Origin: Paraburkholderia sp. BCC1884
Lineage (GTDB): Bacteria; Pseudomonadota; Gammaproteobacteria; Burkholderiales; Burkholderiaceae
Direction of reading: 5' to 3'
Assembly (NCBI RefSeq): GCF_900996225.1
Contig: NZ_CAAJGL010000065.1
Coordinates: 33,376-97,375 of the forward strand
Length of the DNA: 64,000 bases
A program made the position numbers and the translations under genes. Below are positions 8,687 to 17,352 of the stretch, piece after piece. Under the pieces are notes generated by a model that was not told where the DNA came from, ran no database searches, and was given only the letters and a program-made list of their open reading frames with translations. How positions within the stretch are numbered: position 1 is the stretch's first letter; the number at the start of each line of letters is the position of its first letter.

Positions 8687-11600
8687 TTACGACGGACACG
8701 AAAACGCGTCTATCTGGGGCAGTCGGAACGGGTTGTAACTGCTGCTCGCGGTGACTCGCAGCGAGAGCTTGCGACCGTGGAAATCGAAGCTGGCGATGAA
8801 GCTTTCGGGCGTCGCACCCGGTGTGATGCGAGCCTTGTCGAGCATGCGATAGAGCGCCCAGGGGCCTTGTGTCTGTAAGCCATCGGTGCCGGTCGGCGAG
8901 CTGATTTGCAAGCTGACGAGACCCGTGCCGCCGAGATTGGGCCATTTCAAAGTGGTGGGAATTTGCGGGCCGTGTGCATAGCGGATCGTCTGGCCGTCGA
9001 CATCCAGCGTGTACTGAGCGATGCCCGGGTCCAGGTCGAGCGGCGTCAACTCGACCTGCAGCGAAGGTACCGTGGCAGTGCCGGAGAAAAATACCGTGCG
9101 GATCAGGTCGGCATTCTGGAACGAACCCGCGAGGCGGGCGTCGCTTGACGTGGTGCCGGTCGCATTGCGTCGGAAGCGCCAGCGGCTGCCGCTGATGTCG
9201 ATCTGCGATGTCAGGTTCTTCTGAAAGAAACTGTCCATCAGGCCACCCGGTGCGAACAGTTTCGAGAAATCGTCGAGCGCGACGTCGCGGGGCGAATTAC
9301 GCGCGAACGGATAGCGTCCGGCGATCATATGTTGGCACAGGCGCCCAATGCTGCCCTGCGCATCCTGCGTCAGATTCGCGCGCGTGGCACCGCTGATTTG
9401 CGCCGAACCGGTGCGCGACAAGTCGCTGAATATGTCGCGCAGCGGTACGGGCAGGCGTCCCGCGTCGGCTTGAAGGGTGTTGAACACGTCGGTTTGCGGT
9501 GGCGGGCTGCCGTCGTTCAAAGCCGCGCCCGCCGATGTCAGATAGCTGTACAACTGGTCGACTATTCGCAGACTGCTGTCTAGCGGCGCACCACCTGCGC
9601 CACTGGGGGCGCCATCGGTCGAGGCCACGAGTCGCCGCAGCGGTTCGAAATGATTGTCGACCACGGCTTCAGGCCGCTCGTCGCTCACCGGTTGCTGCGA
9701 GTCGGCCATCGCAGCGTTCCCGAACATTGCGACGAGCGATCGTCTTGCCTCGCCGATGCGCCTCCGAATTCCGCCGGTCGCAGCTTGCTTATCCGGCGCT
9801 TTACGCGAGCGCAGCAGGTGGGTCTCGTTGGCGGCAGTCGACAAAAACTGTTTGAGCGGTGAATCGGGCGCCGACAGCGTGCGCGCGATCTGTGTGCTTT
9901 GCGCGATCGACTTGCTGGCGATCAAGGTCAAATCACTGAGGTAGCTGTCCCACACGTCGATATAGTCGTCGAAATACGCTCGTCTGACTTCGAGGGCGAT
10001 ACGCTGATTGTCGATGCCCGGCGTCGCGTCGATACCGAGTACCCAGGGTTCCTCTTCGCGCAGCTTCGATACGGCGCCGATCACGCGGCCGTCGAACACG
10101 TCCCGGTAACCGTGGTAGGTGTACAGGCGGTTGATGCCCTCGGTCAGCGGCTTGCCGCTCGCGCGCCGGAAAACCAGCGCGGCCTGCGGACCGCCCGCAC
10201 TGACGACGGTGATCGGCGCACCTTGCATCGTGCGCAACAATTCACGGCGTATTAGATGGTATGCACGCTGTGCCAGCGGTTCATGCGCGAGCCGCTCACG
10301 CACGGCGCCGACGAGCGGCGCGTCGAGCACAAAAGACGAAGTGACGGGACGCGGTTCGAACAGGTTGGTCAGATGCGCTTCGAGTCGCGCGCGTTCGTCT
10401 GCCCCGACGTTCGACGGCAGCGTCTTCTCTGCATCGAGCATCAGCCAGGCGGCGAGGAAATTGCCGTCGTAGTGCGCGACGTCGTGAAGCATGAGATAGG
10501 CCTTGAGCGCGTCGTAAGCGTACTCGGGATCGGTGAGCGGCGCATTGGCCAGTATCGACTCGAGGTGAACGGCTGCTTGCGGCAGCAGCTTTTCGGCGAG
10601 TGCCCTGCGATACATTGCGTCGCTAGCGGCGCGGATTCTTTGGCCCTGATACAGGCCCATGCCGTAGCGCAGCGACGTCGGCGCACCGATCTCGAACCGC
10701 TCGCTGCGTGGCAGGTCTTGCAGTGCATCGAGCAGCGGCACAAGTGGCGTCATGGCGCCGACGCTCGACGCGACCGGGCGGGCTGCCTGCCGATTGAAAG
10801 CGGCAACACGCGAGTTCACTTCGTCGAGATAGGCGCGGTTGTTCAGATAGCTGTTGGTCCAGCCGATCAACAAAGCCAGCACGATCCCACCAGTGAGCAG
10901 AGCCATTGCTGCGTGGACGATCCGTCGCCGCCGACGCAACGCGCGGCTGACCTCGGCGAATCCAGCGTCAGCGAATAGCGCCTTGCTTAGCAGCTGTTGG
11001 AGGAAGTAGCCATGCTCGCGTCCCGATCCGGTGTGCGCCGACGGTTGTGCCGCTGCGATCTGCAATTGCGCTCTGACGGGGTCGAGTACGCGATCGATCA
11101 CCGCCGTGTCCTGCCGCGCGCTGGTGAAATAAACGCCTCGCAACTGCAGATTGGTCTCCAGGCGCGATGGACGAAACAGCGCCGTACAGAAGTCGTCCAG
11201 ACTCTCTCGCAGACTCGCGAACTGTTGAGGAAACAGGAAAGCGCGCGCGCGGCTGTCGCGGTCGGGGTCGGCGATCAGGACATCGCGTAGTCCTTCGTGC
11301 AGGCGCTGGGTCAAGGCGTCGAACGCATGGCCGAAAGCATGATTGGCGGTCGCGGCGTCACGCGAGAAAGTCGTGCCCCACACCTGCGCGCGGCCGTCGC
11401 GATTCAGGCTCGAAAAATAGTCGCTGAAGCCGCAGATACGGTCCATTTTCGTGAAACACACGTAGATCGGCACGCGCAGGTCGAGCCTCGTCTGCATCAA
11501 TTGCAATGGCTGGCGCAAACGCGTGGCGTAGGCCACACGCTCCGGTTCGCTCAGCGCGACCAGTTCGTCGACGCCGACCGTCAACAGCACGCCATTGACC

Positions 11601-12076
11601 GGCTGCCGACGTCGGTGTTTGCGCAGCAACGCGAGCAATTCGCCCCATTCGGCGCCGCGGCGTGCGGTGTCGTCAGCAGCAATCAGATAGTGGCCCGGCG
11701 TATCGACGAGCACGGCGTCGTTGCAAAACCACCAGTCGCATTGACGCGTGGGCTCGACACGACCGGCGGCGCGCGTGGCCTGCTCGACCATCGACAGTTC
11801 GAGGCCGCTGTTGGCGAGCGCGGATGTCTTGCCCGCCGCGCCGCCACCGACCACGAGATACCAGGGCAGGCGGTACGTGTATGCGCCGCTTAGCCGGTCG
11901 AGGCACGCGCCGAGCCTGCCTCCAGACGAGCTGGCACGACGCAGCAGATGCTGCGCCTCGCGAAAGCGGATGCGCAACTCAGCGATGGCTTCACCGTGAC
12001 CGCTCGAGTCGGTGCGCTCGCGTATCGCGGTTCGTCTTTCGCGTCGGCGTGCAAACAAGCGTCGGAGGAAAATCAT
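8687..12076 (-). CDS. tssM: T6SS membrane complex protein TssM (IcmF)
   Basis: Encodes 1129 residues. The ATG at 12074-12076 overlaps the tssL stop (ATGA). The frame is open for 59 codons upstream, but that is an Arg-rich shadow of tssL. A complete NTPase domain is present: Walker A GGGAAGKT (77-84), switch-like LVDTPGHY (123-130) and TKMD (209-212). One transmembrane helix is evident at about 387-406 (AMALLTGGIVLALLIGW). A large periplasmic part follows, ending in an IcmF C-terminal region. TssM forms the envelope-spanning channel with TssL and TssJ. The usual two N-terminal membrane helices ahead of the NTPase domain are absent (see findings). Confidence 0.94.
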   Translation of the reverse strand: MIFLRRLFARRRERRTAIRERTDSSGHGEAIAELRIRFREAQHLLRRASSSGGRLGACLDRLSGAYTYRLPWYLVVGGGAAGKTSALANSGLELSMVEQATRAAGRVEPTRQCDWWFCNDAVLVDTPGHYLIAADDTARRGAEWGELLALLRKHRRRQPVNGVLLTVGVDELVALSEPERVAYATRLRQPLQLMQTRLDLRVPIYVCFTKMDRICGFSDYFSSLNRDGRAQVWGTTFSRDAATANHAFGHAFDALTQRLHEGLRDVLIADPDRDSRARAFLFPQQFASLRESLDDFCTALFRPSRLETNLQLRGVYFTSARQDTAVIDRVLDPVRAQLQIAAAQPSAHTGSGREHGYFLQQLLSKALFADAGFAEVSRALRRRRRIVHAAMALLTGGIVLALLIGWTNSYLNNRAYLDEVNSRVAAFNRQAARPVASSVGAMTPLVPLLDALQDLPRSERFEIGAPTSLRYGMGLYQGQRIRAASDAMYRRALAEKLLPQAAVHLESILANAPLTDPEYAYDALKAYLMLHDVAHYDGNFLAAWLMLDAEKTLPSNVGADERARLEAHLTNLFEPRPVTSSFVLDAPLVGAVRERLAHEPLAQRAYHLIRRELLRTMQGAPITVVSAGGPQAALVFRRASGKPLTEGINRLYTYHGYRDVFDGRVIGAVSKLREEEPWVLGIDATPGIDNQRIALEVRRAYFDDYIDVWDSYLSDLTLIASKSIAQSTQIARTLSAPDSPLKQFLSTAANETHLLRSRKAPDKQAATGGIRRRIGEARRSLVAMFGNAAMADSQQPVSDERPEAVVDNHFEPLRRLVASTDGAPSGAGGAPLDSSLRIVDQLYSYLTSAGAALNDGSPPPQTDVFNTLQADAGRLPVPLRDIFSDLSRTGSAQISGATRANLTQDAQGSIGRLCQHMIAGRYPFARNSPRDVALDDFSKLFAPGGLMDSFFQKNLTSQIDISGSRWRFRRNATGTTSSDARLAGSFQNADLIRTVFFSGTATVPSLQVELTPLDLDPGIAQYTLDVDGQTIRYAHGPQIPTTLKWPNLGGTGLVSLQISSPTGTDGLQTQGPWALYRMLDKARITPGATPESFIASFDFHGRKLSLRVTASSSYNPFRLPQIDAFSCPS

Positions 12077-13266
12077 CGGGGCGTCGCCTGAGAGAGGTTC
12101 TGGCGGTCTTGTCCGACGGGGAACACCATGATTTCGACCCGCCGATTGTGGGCGCGACCCACTGCCGTCAGATTGTTGTCCACGGGTTCCGCGTCGCCGC
12201 GTCCGACTGCCGAGAGCGTGCGGCTCGGATCGAGTCCTGCCGCACGCAACCATTGGGCGACTGCGGCGGCGCGGGCCTGCGACAGCGCGAGATTCGACGC
12301 GAAGTGGCGATCGCGAATCGGCTGATTGTCGGTATGCCCGGTAATCACGATCTCGCCGTCAAGCTGGTTGAGTGCGTTGGCGACACGGGCGAGTACTGGC
12401 AGAAGAGTGCGATTGGCGACAGCGGATCCGGAATCGAACAAGGCATCGCCGCGCATCGCGATCACATCCCGATCGGCTTCGCCGCGCACGGCAAGCGCGC
12501 CGCTGCGCAGATCAGCAGCCAGCCTTTGCTGCAGCGTGGTCGATGTGCCCTGCGCGAGGCCGCCTACATCGGGAAGCCGCATCGCGTTGATGGCCGCGTC
12601 GGTGCGATCCGCGTGTGCGCCCAATATGGACGCGAAGCCGATGTAACCCGCCACGGCGCTTGCACAGGCGCTCGGCAGCCATATCCAAATCGGCCACCCG
12701 CGACGCATCGCGACCGCCGACGCGCGGTCGTCTGCTTGCCACGCCGGCGACAGCGCTTGCCCATAGCCACGACCGATTTCGTGCAGCAGTTTGTGCAGCC
12801 GCCGCGTGAGCGTTTCAAGCTGTGCGGCGCCGTTCTCGGTGACACGGTAGCGCCCCTGAAAACCCAGCACCAGGCAGTAATACTGCAGTTCGAGCAAGTG
12901 GCGGTGCTCGCGCGGACTGGCGGACAGCCGCGCCAGCAACTGGAAAAACTTTTCGCCGCCCCAGGTCTCGTTGTGAAATGCAACCAGCAGACTGTGCGTC
13001 GACCACACGCCACCGCCGCCCCAGGGTGCGAGCGCCGCTGCTTCGTCGAGCGTCGTGCACAGACAATAGCGGGCGCCGACGATCGTCTCGACAGCAATCC
13101 CCGCCTGTTGGGCACGGGACTGAAACTGCCGGATCTGATCGACCAGATAGTCGCGTAGCCGCTCGGGCGCTAACGCTGTGCTCGTGCGAATTTGCGCAAG
13201 CAAATCCAGCAGCGGATTCGCGGCGGCGACGAGTGAATTGCGGGCAGTCGGATCGGAGGGTTGCAT
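12073..13266 (-). CDS. tssL: T6SS membrane protein TssL (DotU) with C-terminal OmpA peptidoglycan-binding domain
   Basis: Encodes 397 residues. Residues 10-185 form the cytoplasmic DotU domain (CTTLDEAA, WGGEKFFQLLARL, LELQYYCLVLGFQGRY). One membrane helix lies at about 191-214 (WPIWIWLPSACASAVAGYIG). Residues 265-380 are an OmpA-like domain with GDALFDSGSA, ITGHTDNQP, NLALSQARAAAVAQWL and GRGDAEPV, including the peptidoglycan-contacting Asp and Arg region (NRRVEIMV). This is an evolved TssL that anchors to the cell wall by itself. It overlaps tssM and follows tssK by 25 bp. Confidence 0.95.
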   Translation of the reverse strand: MQPSDPTARNSLVAAANPLLDLLAQIRTSTALAPERLRDYLVDQIRQFQSRAQQAGIAVETIVGARYCLCTTLDEAAALAPWGGGGVWSTHSLLVAFHNETWGGEKFFQLLARLSASPREHRHLLELQYYCLVLGFQGRYRVTENGAAQLETLTRRLHKLLHEIGRGYGQALSPAWQADDRASAVAMRRGWPIWIWLPSACASAVAGYIGFASILGAHADRTDAAINAMRLPDVGGLAQGTSTTLQQRLAADLRSGALAVRGEADRDVIAMRGDALFDSGSAVANRTLLPVLARVANALNQLDGEIVITGHTDNQPIRDRHFASNLALSQARAAAVAQWLRAAGLDPSRTLSAVGRGDAEPVDNNLTAVGRAHNRRVEIMVFPVGQDRQNLSQATPR

Positions 13267-13291
13267 AGATTTTTAGTCGGTGCGCGTGGCG

Positions 13292-14662
13292 TCAACCGCG
13301 AATCGCCCAACATTCCATGGTCAGACCTGGCAGATCGCCGGCGACATGCAAAGCGAGACCACTGGATTTCTCTAGTTGTTTCCAGAGTTCGCCACCCGTA
13401 TCCAGTTCGAAGTAGTGGTAGCCAGCGTGATAGGGAATCTGCCGGGGCGCGACCGGTAGCACGCGTAGCGCGATGCCGGGAAGATGCAGATTCACGAGAT
13501 CGGAAAGCCGCTCGGCGGGGCCGATCTTGACCTGTGCCGGATAGCGCGCACGCATCGTCTCGGCGGGCAGATCGGCGTGCACCGCGAGAACGAAGCCGGC
13601 GTGGCGAATCAGATCCGGACTTGGAATCCGCGCGACCCACACGCGATGAGCGCGTTCCTGTAGTTCGATGGCGACCGCATTCTGTTCAAGTACCGTCGAC
13701 AAGGCCCGTCGCAATTCGGCCATCAGGGGCATGAAGCTGTGTTGCAGATCGTCGTGCCGGTACTCGGGGCGAACCGTGGGGCGGCGTTCGTCCGTTGTGT
13801 AAGTGCACAAATCGAAGGCGAGCCGCAGCCATTGCTGAAACAGTTGCTCGGGATGGCTTCGGCCGCGTGCGCACGCGTGCCAGGTGTCGGCTTGAGCGCG
13901 GTTGATCAGAGCGAGCAGTAAAAAATCCGCGACCTCCGAAACGCCGCCGCGCCCCGCTCGCGACAGGCGCTGCGCCAATGCGTCGCCGCGCTGTTCGAGC
14001 AGCCCATGCAATTCGCTGATGTAGTTGGCGAGCACGGCATGCTGATCGGCGATCAGCATCGGCGGGATGTAATGTTTGTCGAGCACCAGATGGTTGTCGC
14101 TGCGTCGTTCCACGACGCGCAACAAGCCGATCGCCTGCCATTCGCTGCCGAGTTCCGACGCGAGCGCGAGCCGCACCCGTGGGCGGGCGATCTGCACGCA
14201 GGCTGGTCCCAGCGCAACGGCGTTGCCGTCGGCGATCTCGCGCGCGTACGCGCTGTAACGCGCCAGTGAACCGGTCTGCTCTTCGAAAAGGGTGTCTTCG
14301 CCGCCCGGTCTTTTGAGCGGCAACGCGAGCATCACGACCTCGTCGTTGACTGCGGCCGGGATGTCGAGCGGTGCGGGTAGTTCGTCGGCGCCGGTGAGCA
14401 GAAATGGCGTGCCATCGGGAAACACGCCTTGCGCCATCGACAGCGACACCTTGCCCAACGCGAGCATCTCGTGATCGATCTCGATACTCGCGAAGCCCCA
14501 GAATGCGCTCTGCAATCCGAGACAGCGCAAGTAGACATAGCTTTCGAGGTAGCGCTCGAATTGCTGGAAATGCTGTGGCCGAAGATACATGCCCTCCGAC
14601 CAGACAACCTTGCTGCGCAAAGCGCCTGCGTCCTTCGGCGGAAAATTGGCGTGGTTCATCAA
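13292..14662 (-). CDS. tssK: T6SS baseplate protein TssK
   Basis: Encodes 456 residues, the standard TssK length. The family start is clear: VVWSEGMYLRPQHFQQFERYLE. Further signatures are GFASIEID, SLSMAQGVFPDGTPF and the C-terminal LPGIALRVLPVAPRQIPYHAGYHYFELD. TssK is a trimer that connects the baseplate (TssEFG-VgrG) to the TssJLM membrane complex. The start overlaps the tssJ stop by 4 bp, as expected for stoichiometric translation. Confidence 0.96.
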   Translation of the reverse strand: MMNHANFPPKDAGALRSKVVWSEGMYLRPQHFQQFERYLESYVYLRCLGLQSAFWGFASIEIDHEMLALGKVSLSMAQGVFPDGTPFLLTGADELPAPLDIPAAVNDEVVMLALPLKRPGGEDTLFEEQTGSLARYSAYAREIADGNAVALGPACVQIARPRVRLALASELGSEWQAIGLLRVVERRSDNHLVLDKHYIPPMLIADQHAVLANYISELHGLLEQRGDALAQRLSRAGRGGVSEVADFLLLALINRAQADTWHACARGRSHPEQLFQQWLRLAFDLCTYTTDERRPTVRPEYRHDDLQHSFMPLMAELRRALSTVLEQNAVAIELQERAHRVWVARIPSPDLIRHAGFVLAVHADLPAETMRARYPAQVKIGPAERLSDLVNLHLPGIALRVLPVAPRQIPYHAGYHYFELDTGGELWKQLEKSSGLALHVAGDLPGLTMECWAIRG

Positions 14663-15177
14663 TGGGTCCGATCCAGGGCTTCGACGGCGAGGCCGTTTTC
14701 GTTGAGTTTTACGCGCACCGTGAGTTGTTCTGGCGAGAACGGCCGGAATGAAAAAATGCTGGTGCCGTCGCGGGCAGGCAGTGCAAGGGTGGTTTTCCAG
14801 ACGCTTCCGTTCAGCTCGCGATAGCCGGCGACGATGCCCAGTGCGCGTGTCTGCGCGCTGGCCGTCCGCTGGATCAACCGGTGTTCGCCCGGCAAGAGGA
14901 TCACCTGTTCGAACGAAACGAGGTCGTCGCCCAAGGTCGTTTTGGCGTTGTCCTGCAGAGCGGAGAAACCGCCTGCCTCGAATGCCGCAGTCGATTTCAG
15001 GCCATAGATGCCGACGAGAATCGGCGCGGGCCTCGCGTTGCTGTCCGGATTCACGCGTGAACTTGCGTTGAGGTAGAGGTCACAGGGCGTGTCCGTGCTC
15101 TGGGACGTCGACGAACAGCCCACTAGCAGGATTGCCACGGTTATCGCGGTCAGCGCACGCCATTTCGGGTCGACCAT
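14659..15177 (-). CDS. tssJ: T6SS outer-membrane lipoprotein TssJ
   Basis: Encodes 172 residues. It has a lipoprotein signal peptide (ALTAITVAILLVGC) with a lipobox cysteine at about residue 21. The mature part shows the transthyretin-like TssJ pattern: YLNASSRVNPDSNARPAPILVGIYGLK, where the segment NARPAPILVGIY is diagnostic. In EAEC and other systems TssJ is an outer-membrane lipoprotein that recruits TssM. Located directly before tssK (overlap) and 7 bp after the DUF4150 gene. Confidence 0.92.
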   Translation of the reverse strand: MVDPKWRALTAITVAILLVGCSSTSQSTDTPCDLYLNASSRVNPDSNARPAPILVGIYGLKSTAAFEAGGFSALQDNAKTTLGDDLVSFEQVILLPGEHRLIQRTASAQTRALGIVAGYRELNGSVWKTTLALPARDGTSIFSFRPFSPEQLTVRVKLNENGLAVEALDRTH

Positions 15178-15184
15178 GCGTGGG

Positions 15185-15574
15185 TCAAGCCGCCAGATTC
15201 AGAATGTGCGTCTGGCTGGGCGAGGTGCCGGTGCCGACGGCATTCGTCGCGTTCTGCTGCGTGGGGTCGCTCATGCGGGTGGTCGGCATGCCGTGCAGCA
15301 GGACCGTATTGGCGCCGTTGATGTTGCGCGAGGTCGAGCACACCGTGCCGGACGCGACGCCACCCATCGATCCGGCTGCGTCGCCACTGGTGACCGGAAT
15401 GAGCGTCGCCAGATTGTGCGCGGGGGCGCCGGCAATGAGAATGTTGCTGACGTTCGGGATGGCTTGCACGCGCTGTGCATTGTTGTCGTAGGCGACGGGC
15501 ACGCCGACCGGTGGCGTTCTGTTGACGCTGATCGCGTCGTTGGTGCCGCCTGCGCTTGAATTGACCATGACCAT
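15185..15574 (-). CDS. DUF4150 / PAAR-like protein, possible VgrG tip
   Basis: Encodes 129 residues, rich in Asn, Thr and small residues. The sequence (VNRTPPVGVPVAYDNNAQ, NISGAP-like NILIAGAPAHNLATLIP, and VLLHGMPTTRMSD) fits the DUF4150 family of PAAR-like proteins. PAAR-type proteins sharpen the VgrG spike and often carry an effector domain. Here the protein stops right after the PAAR-like domain with no toxin extension. It follows the DUF3540 gene by 9 bp and precedes tssJ by 7 bp. The tip role is inferred from family and context. Confidence 0.8.
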   Translation of the reverse strand: MVMVNSSAGGTNDAISVNRTPPVGVPVAYDNNAQRVQAIPNVSNILIAGAPAHNLATLIPVTSGDAAGSMGGVASGTVCSTSRNINGANTVLLHGMPTTRMSDPTQQNATNAVGTGTSPSQTHILNLAA

Positions 15575-15583
15575 GCGATTCTC

Positions 15584-16243
15584 CTAGCCGAGATGGATAT
15601 GCTGGGCGTCGATCTTCGACAGGCGCTCGGCGGTCAGCAACGCGTGCTTGCCATGCAGACGCACGCTTGCGGAGGCGGCGTAGTCAAGATGCGCCGAGCG
15701 CACGTGGTCGACGGTTTCGACCGTGCGGAAGCTCGCCTTGCTGATTTGCACGACGCGTTCGACGACTGTTTCCAGGGTCTTTCCGATCAGCCGCAACGCG
15801 CCGATCCAGCCTTGCAGTTCGACGCAATGAAGTGATGTTTTTTTAACGATCAAATCGGCTTCGTCGACGTTCAGTTCGAGATGGTTGCCGTGCACCTTCA
15901 CCTCGTTTTCGCCATGCAGATGAATGCCTTGTGCCGCATTGAAGCGCACCGTGCCGTTCGATTCGAACGTCAGATCGCCGTCGATGTGAATGCGCGCTGC
16001 GCTTGCGTATGGGCGCTCGAGAATGGCCAACACGTACGGGTGTTGCGGATCGACGCGGCTGATCAAGACGCGATCGCCGATCTCGGGTTCGAGCAGGCAG
16101 CTATGGGCGCGTCGGCAGGTGAGCCTGGCGTCGCCGCACGATACCAACAGCCTGTCGTCGCGTAAGCGGCTCCGGATCGTGCCGAGGGTTTCGCCGCTTA
16201 GCTCTGGCTGCGATGTTCTCAAATCTGCGAACGTTGATTTCAT
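15584..16243 (-). CDS. DUF3540 domain protein (T6SS accessory, VgrG/PAAR-associated)
   Basis: Encodes 219 residues from ATG at 16241-16243, overlapping the pentapeptide gene stop (ATGA). An Arg-rich upstream extension of the frame is a shadow and is rejected. The middle looks beta-rich with short repeats (GDLTFESNGTVRFNAAQGIHLHGENEVKVHGNHLEL contains alternating hydrophobic positions), as in the needle part of VgrG or DUF2345 proteins. DUF3540 genes are commonly found beside DUF2169, DUF4150 and vgrG in T6SS loci. A role in loading or structuring the spike is inferred; no biochemical function is visible. Confidence 0.75.
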   Translation of the reverse strand: MKSTFADLRTSQPELSGETLGTIRSRLRDDRLLVSCGDARLTCRRAHSCLLEPEIGDRVLISRVDPQHPYVLAILERPYASAARIHIDGDLTFESNGTVRFNAAQGIHLHGENEVKVHGNHLELNVDEADLIVKKTSLHCVELQGWIGALRLIGKTLETVVERVVQISKASFRTVETVDHVRSAHLDYAASASVRLHGKHALLTAERLSKIDAQHIHLG

Positions 16244-17352
16244 GTGGGCTCCGTGGGCTCGATGGGCGTCCGGCGTGCGTCCCGTTGCGCCGACCAAGCT
16301 TCGGCAGCGCACAGAGCCGCATCGGCGTCGGCGACGCCGATGCGGCCTTGCCAAGGCGGTTCGCATGCGTCGCTGTCCAAGGCGGCGCGCGCGCCATGAA
16401 AGCGGGTTCGTTCGAATCTTGCTTGTGTAAAGTCGGCACCGGTCAGTTGGGCCGACGAAAAATCCGCGTCTTCGAGCCGTGCGTGAATGAAGCGCGAGTC
16501 GCTCGCGTCGGCACCATGGAATACGGCGCCGGCCAAATCGGTGTCGGAGAAATCTGCCCCATTGACGTCCGCCTCAGCCCAGATGCTACGAGCAAAGCGC
16601 GCACCGCGGCACTGCAGACCGCCCGCATTCGCACCGAAGAAATTGGCGAATGGCGCGTCTACCTCATCCATGACGGCATGCTCGAGTGCAGCGGCCTGAA
16701 AATTGCAATGCGGCATCTGCGCGGCGGTGAAGTCGGCGCGGCGCAGGTCCGCTCCGATGAATTGACACTTCCGGAATATCTGTCCGCGAAAAACCTGGCC
16801 CGCGAGATTGGATTCGCTGAATACGGCGTTGTCGAAATGCGAGCGTGCAAAGTCCACTGCGCGCAAATCGGTTCGGTGGAAAAGGACTTGGCGATTGACC
16901 GTGGCAGTGAAGCTGGCACCTTGCATGGACGTTTCATCGAAGAGCGCGCGCGTGAGTTGCGCCGAATCGAACCAGCAGTCGCTTAGCTCGCATGTCAGAA
17001 ACGCGGCGCGTGTGGCGCGCACATCCGAAAAGCGCGTGGCGGCTGCGCGTAGGCCATTCAACCGGCAATCGTCGAGTGTGCTTCCGGCGAAGCTCGTACG
17101 GACCAATTCGCCTTTCAGGAAGACGCTGTGAGATAGATTGGCGCCGGAGAAATCGACATCGATGAACACGCATTCGTTGAACACGCAGTCGGTGAGTCGT
17201 GCGCGCGCGAGTCGTGTTCCGGTGAAAATGACGTTGGCGAAGATTCCGCCCGATAGATCGAATTGATCGAGCACGAGCGCCCCCAGCGAGCGTTGCTCGA
17301 CGATTTCGCCGTTGCCGATCATGCGTTGCAGTTGGATGGCATCCAGACTCAT
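16240..17352 (-). CDS. Pentapeptide-repeat protein, T6SS adaptor module
   Basis: Encodes 370 residues. After about 35 residues the protein consists of tandem pentapeptide repeats of the A(D/N)LXX type in degenerate form, for example LSGGIFANVIFTGTRLARA, FSGANLSHSVFLKGE and FSDTDLAGAVFHGADAS, continuing to about residue 330. Such repeats form a right-handed quadrilateral beta-helix. The last 40 residues are non-repetitive. It overlaps both the preceding pentapeptide gene (ATGA at 17349-17352) and the DUF3540 gene, so it is tightly coupled to the spike-adaptor genes. Whether it is a chaperone, adaptor or cargo is unknown. Confidence 0.8.
   Translation of the reverse strand: MSLDAIQLQRMIGNGEIVEQRSLGALVLDQFDLSGGIFANVIFTGTRLARARLTDCVFNECVFIDVDFSGANLSHSVFLKGELVRTSFAGSTLDDCRLNGLRAAATRFSDVRATRAAFLTCELSDCWFDSAQLTRALFDETSMQGASFTATVNRQVLFHRTDLRAVDFARSHFDNAVFSESNLAGQVFRGQIFRKCQFIGADLRRADFTAAQMPHCNFQAAALEHAVMDEVDAPFANFFGANAGGLQCRGARFARSIWAEADVNGADFSDTDLAGAVFHGADASDSRFIHARLEDADFSSAQLTGADFTQARFERTRFHGARAALDSDACEPPWQGRIGVADADAALCAAEAWSAQRDARRTPIEPTEPT

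Noticed and set aside
12077..12253. 59-codon N-terminal extension of tssM
   Set aside because: Overlaps the OmpA domain of tssL in another frame, is Arg/Gly/Ser-rich and would not supply the missing membrane helices; the ATGA overlap marks the real start.
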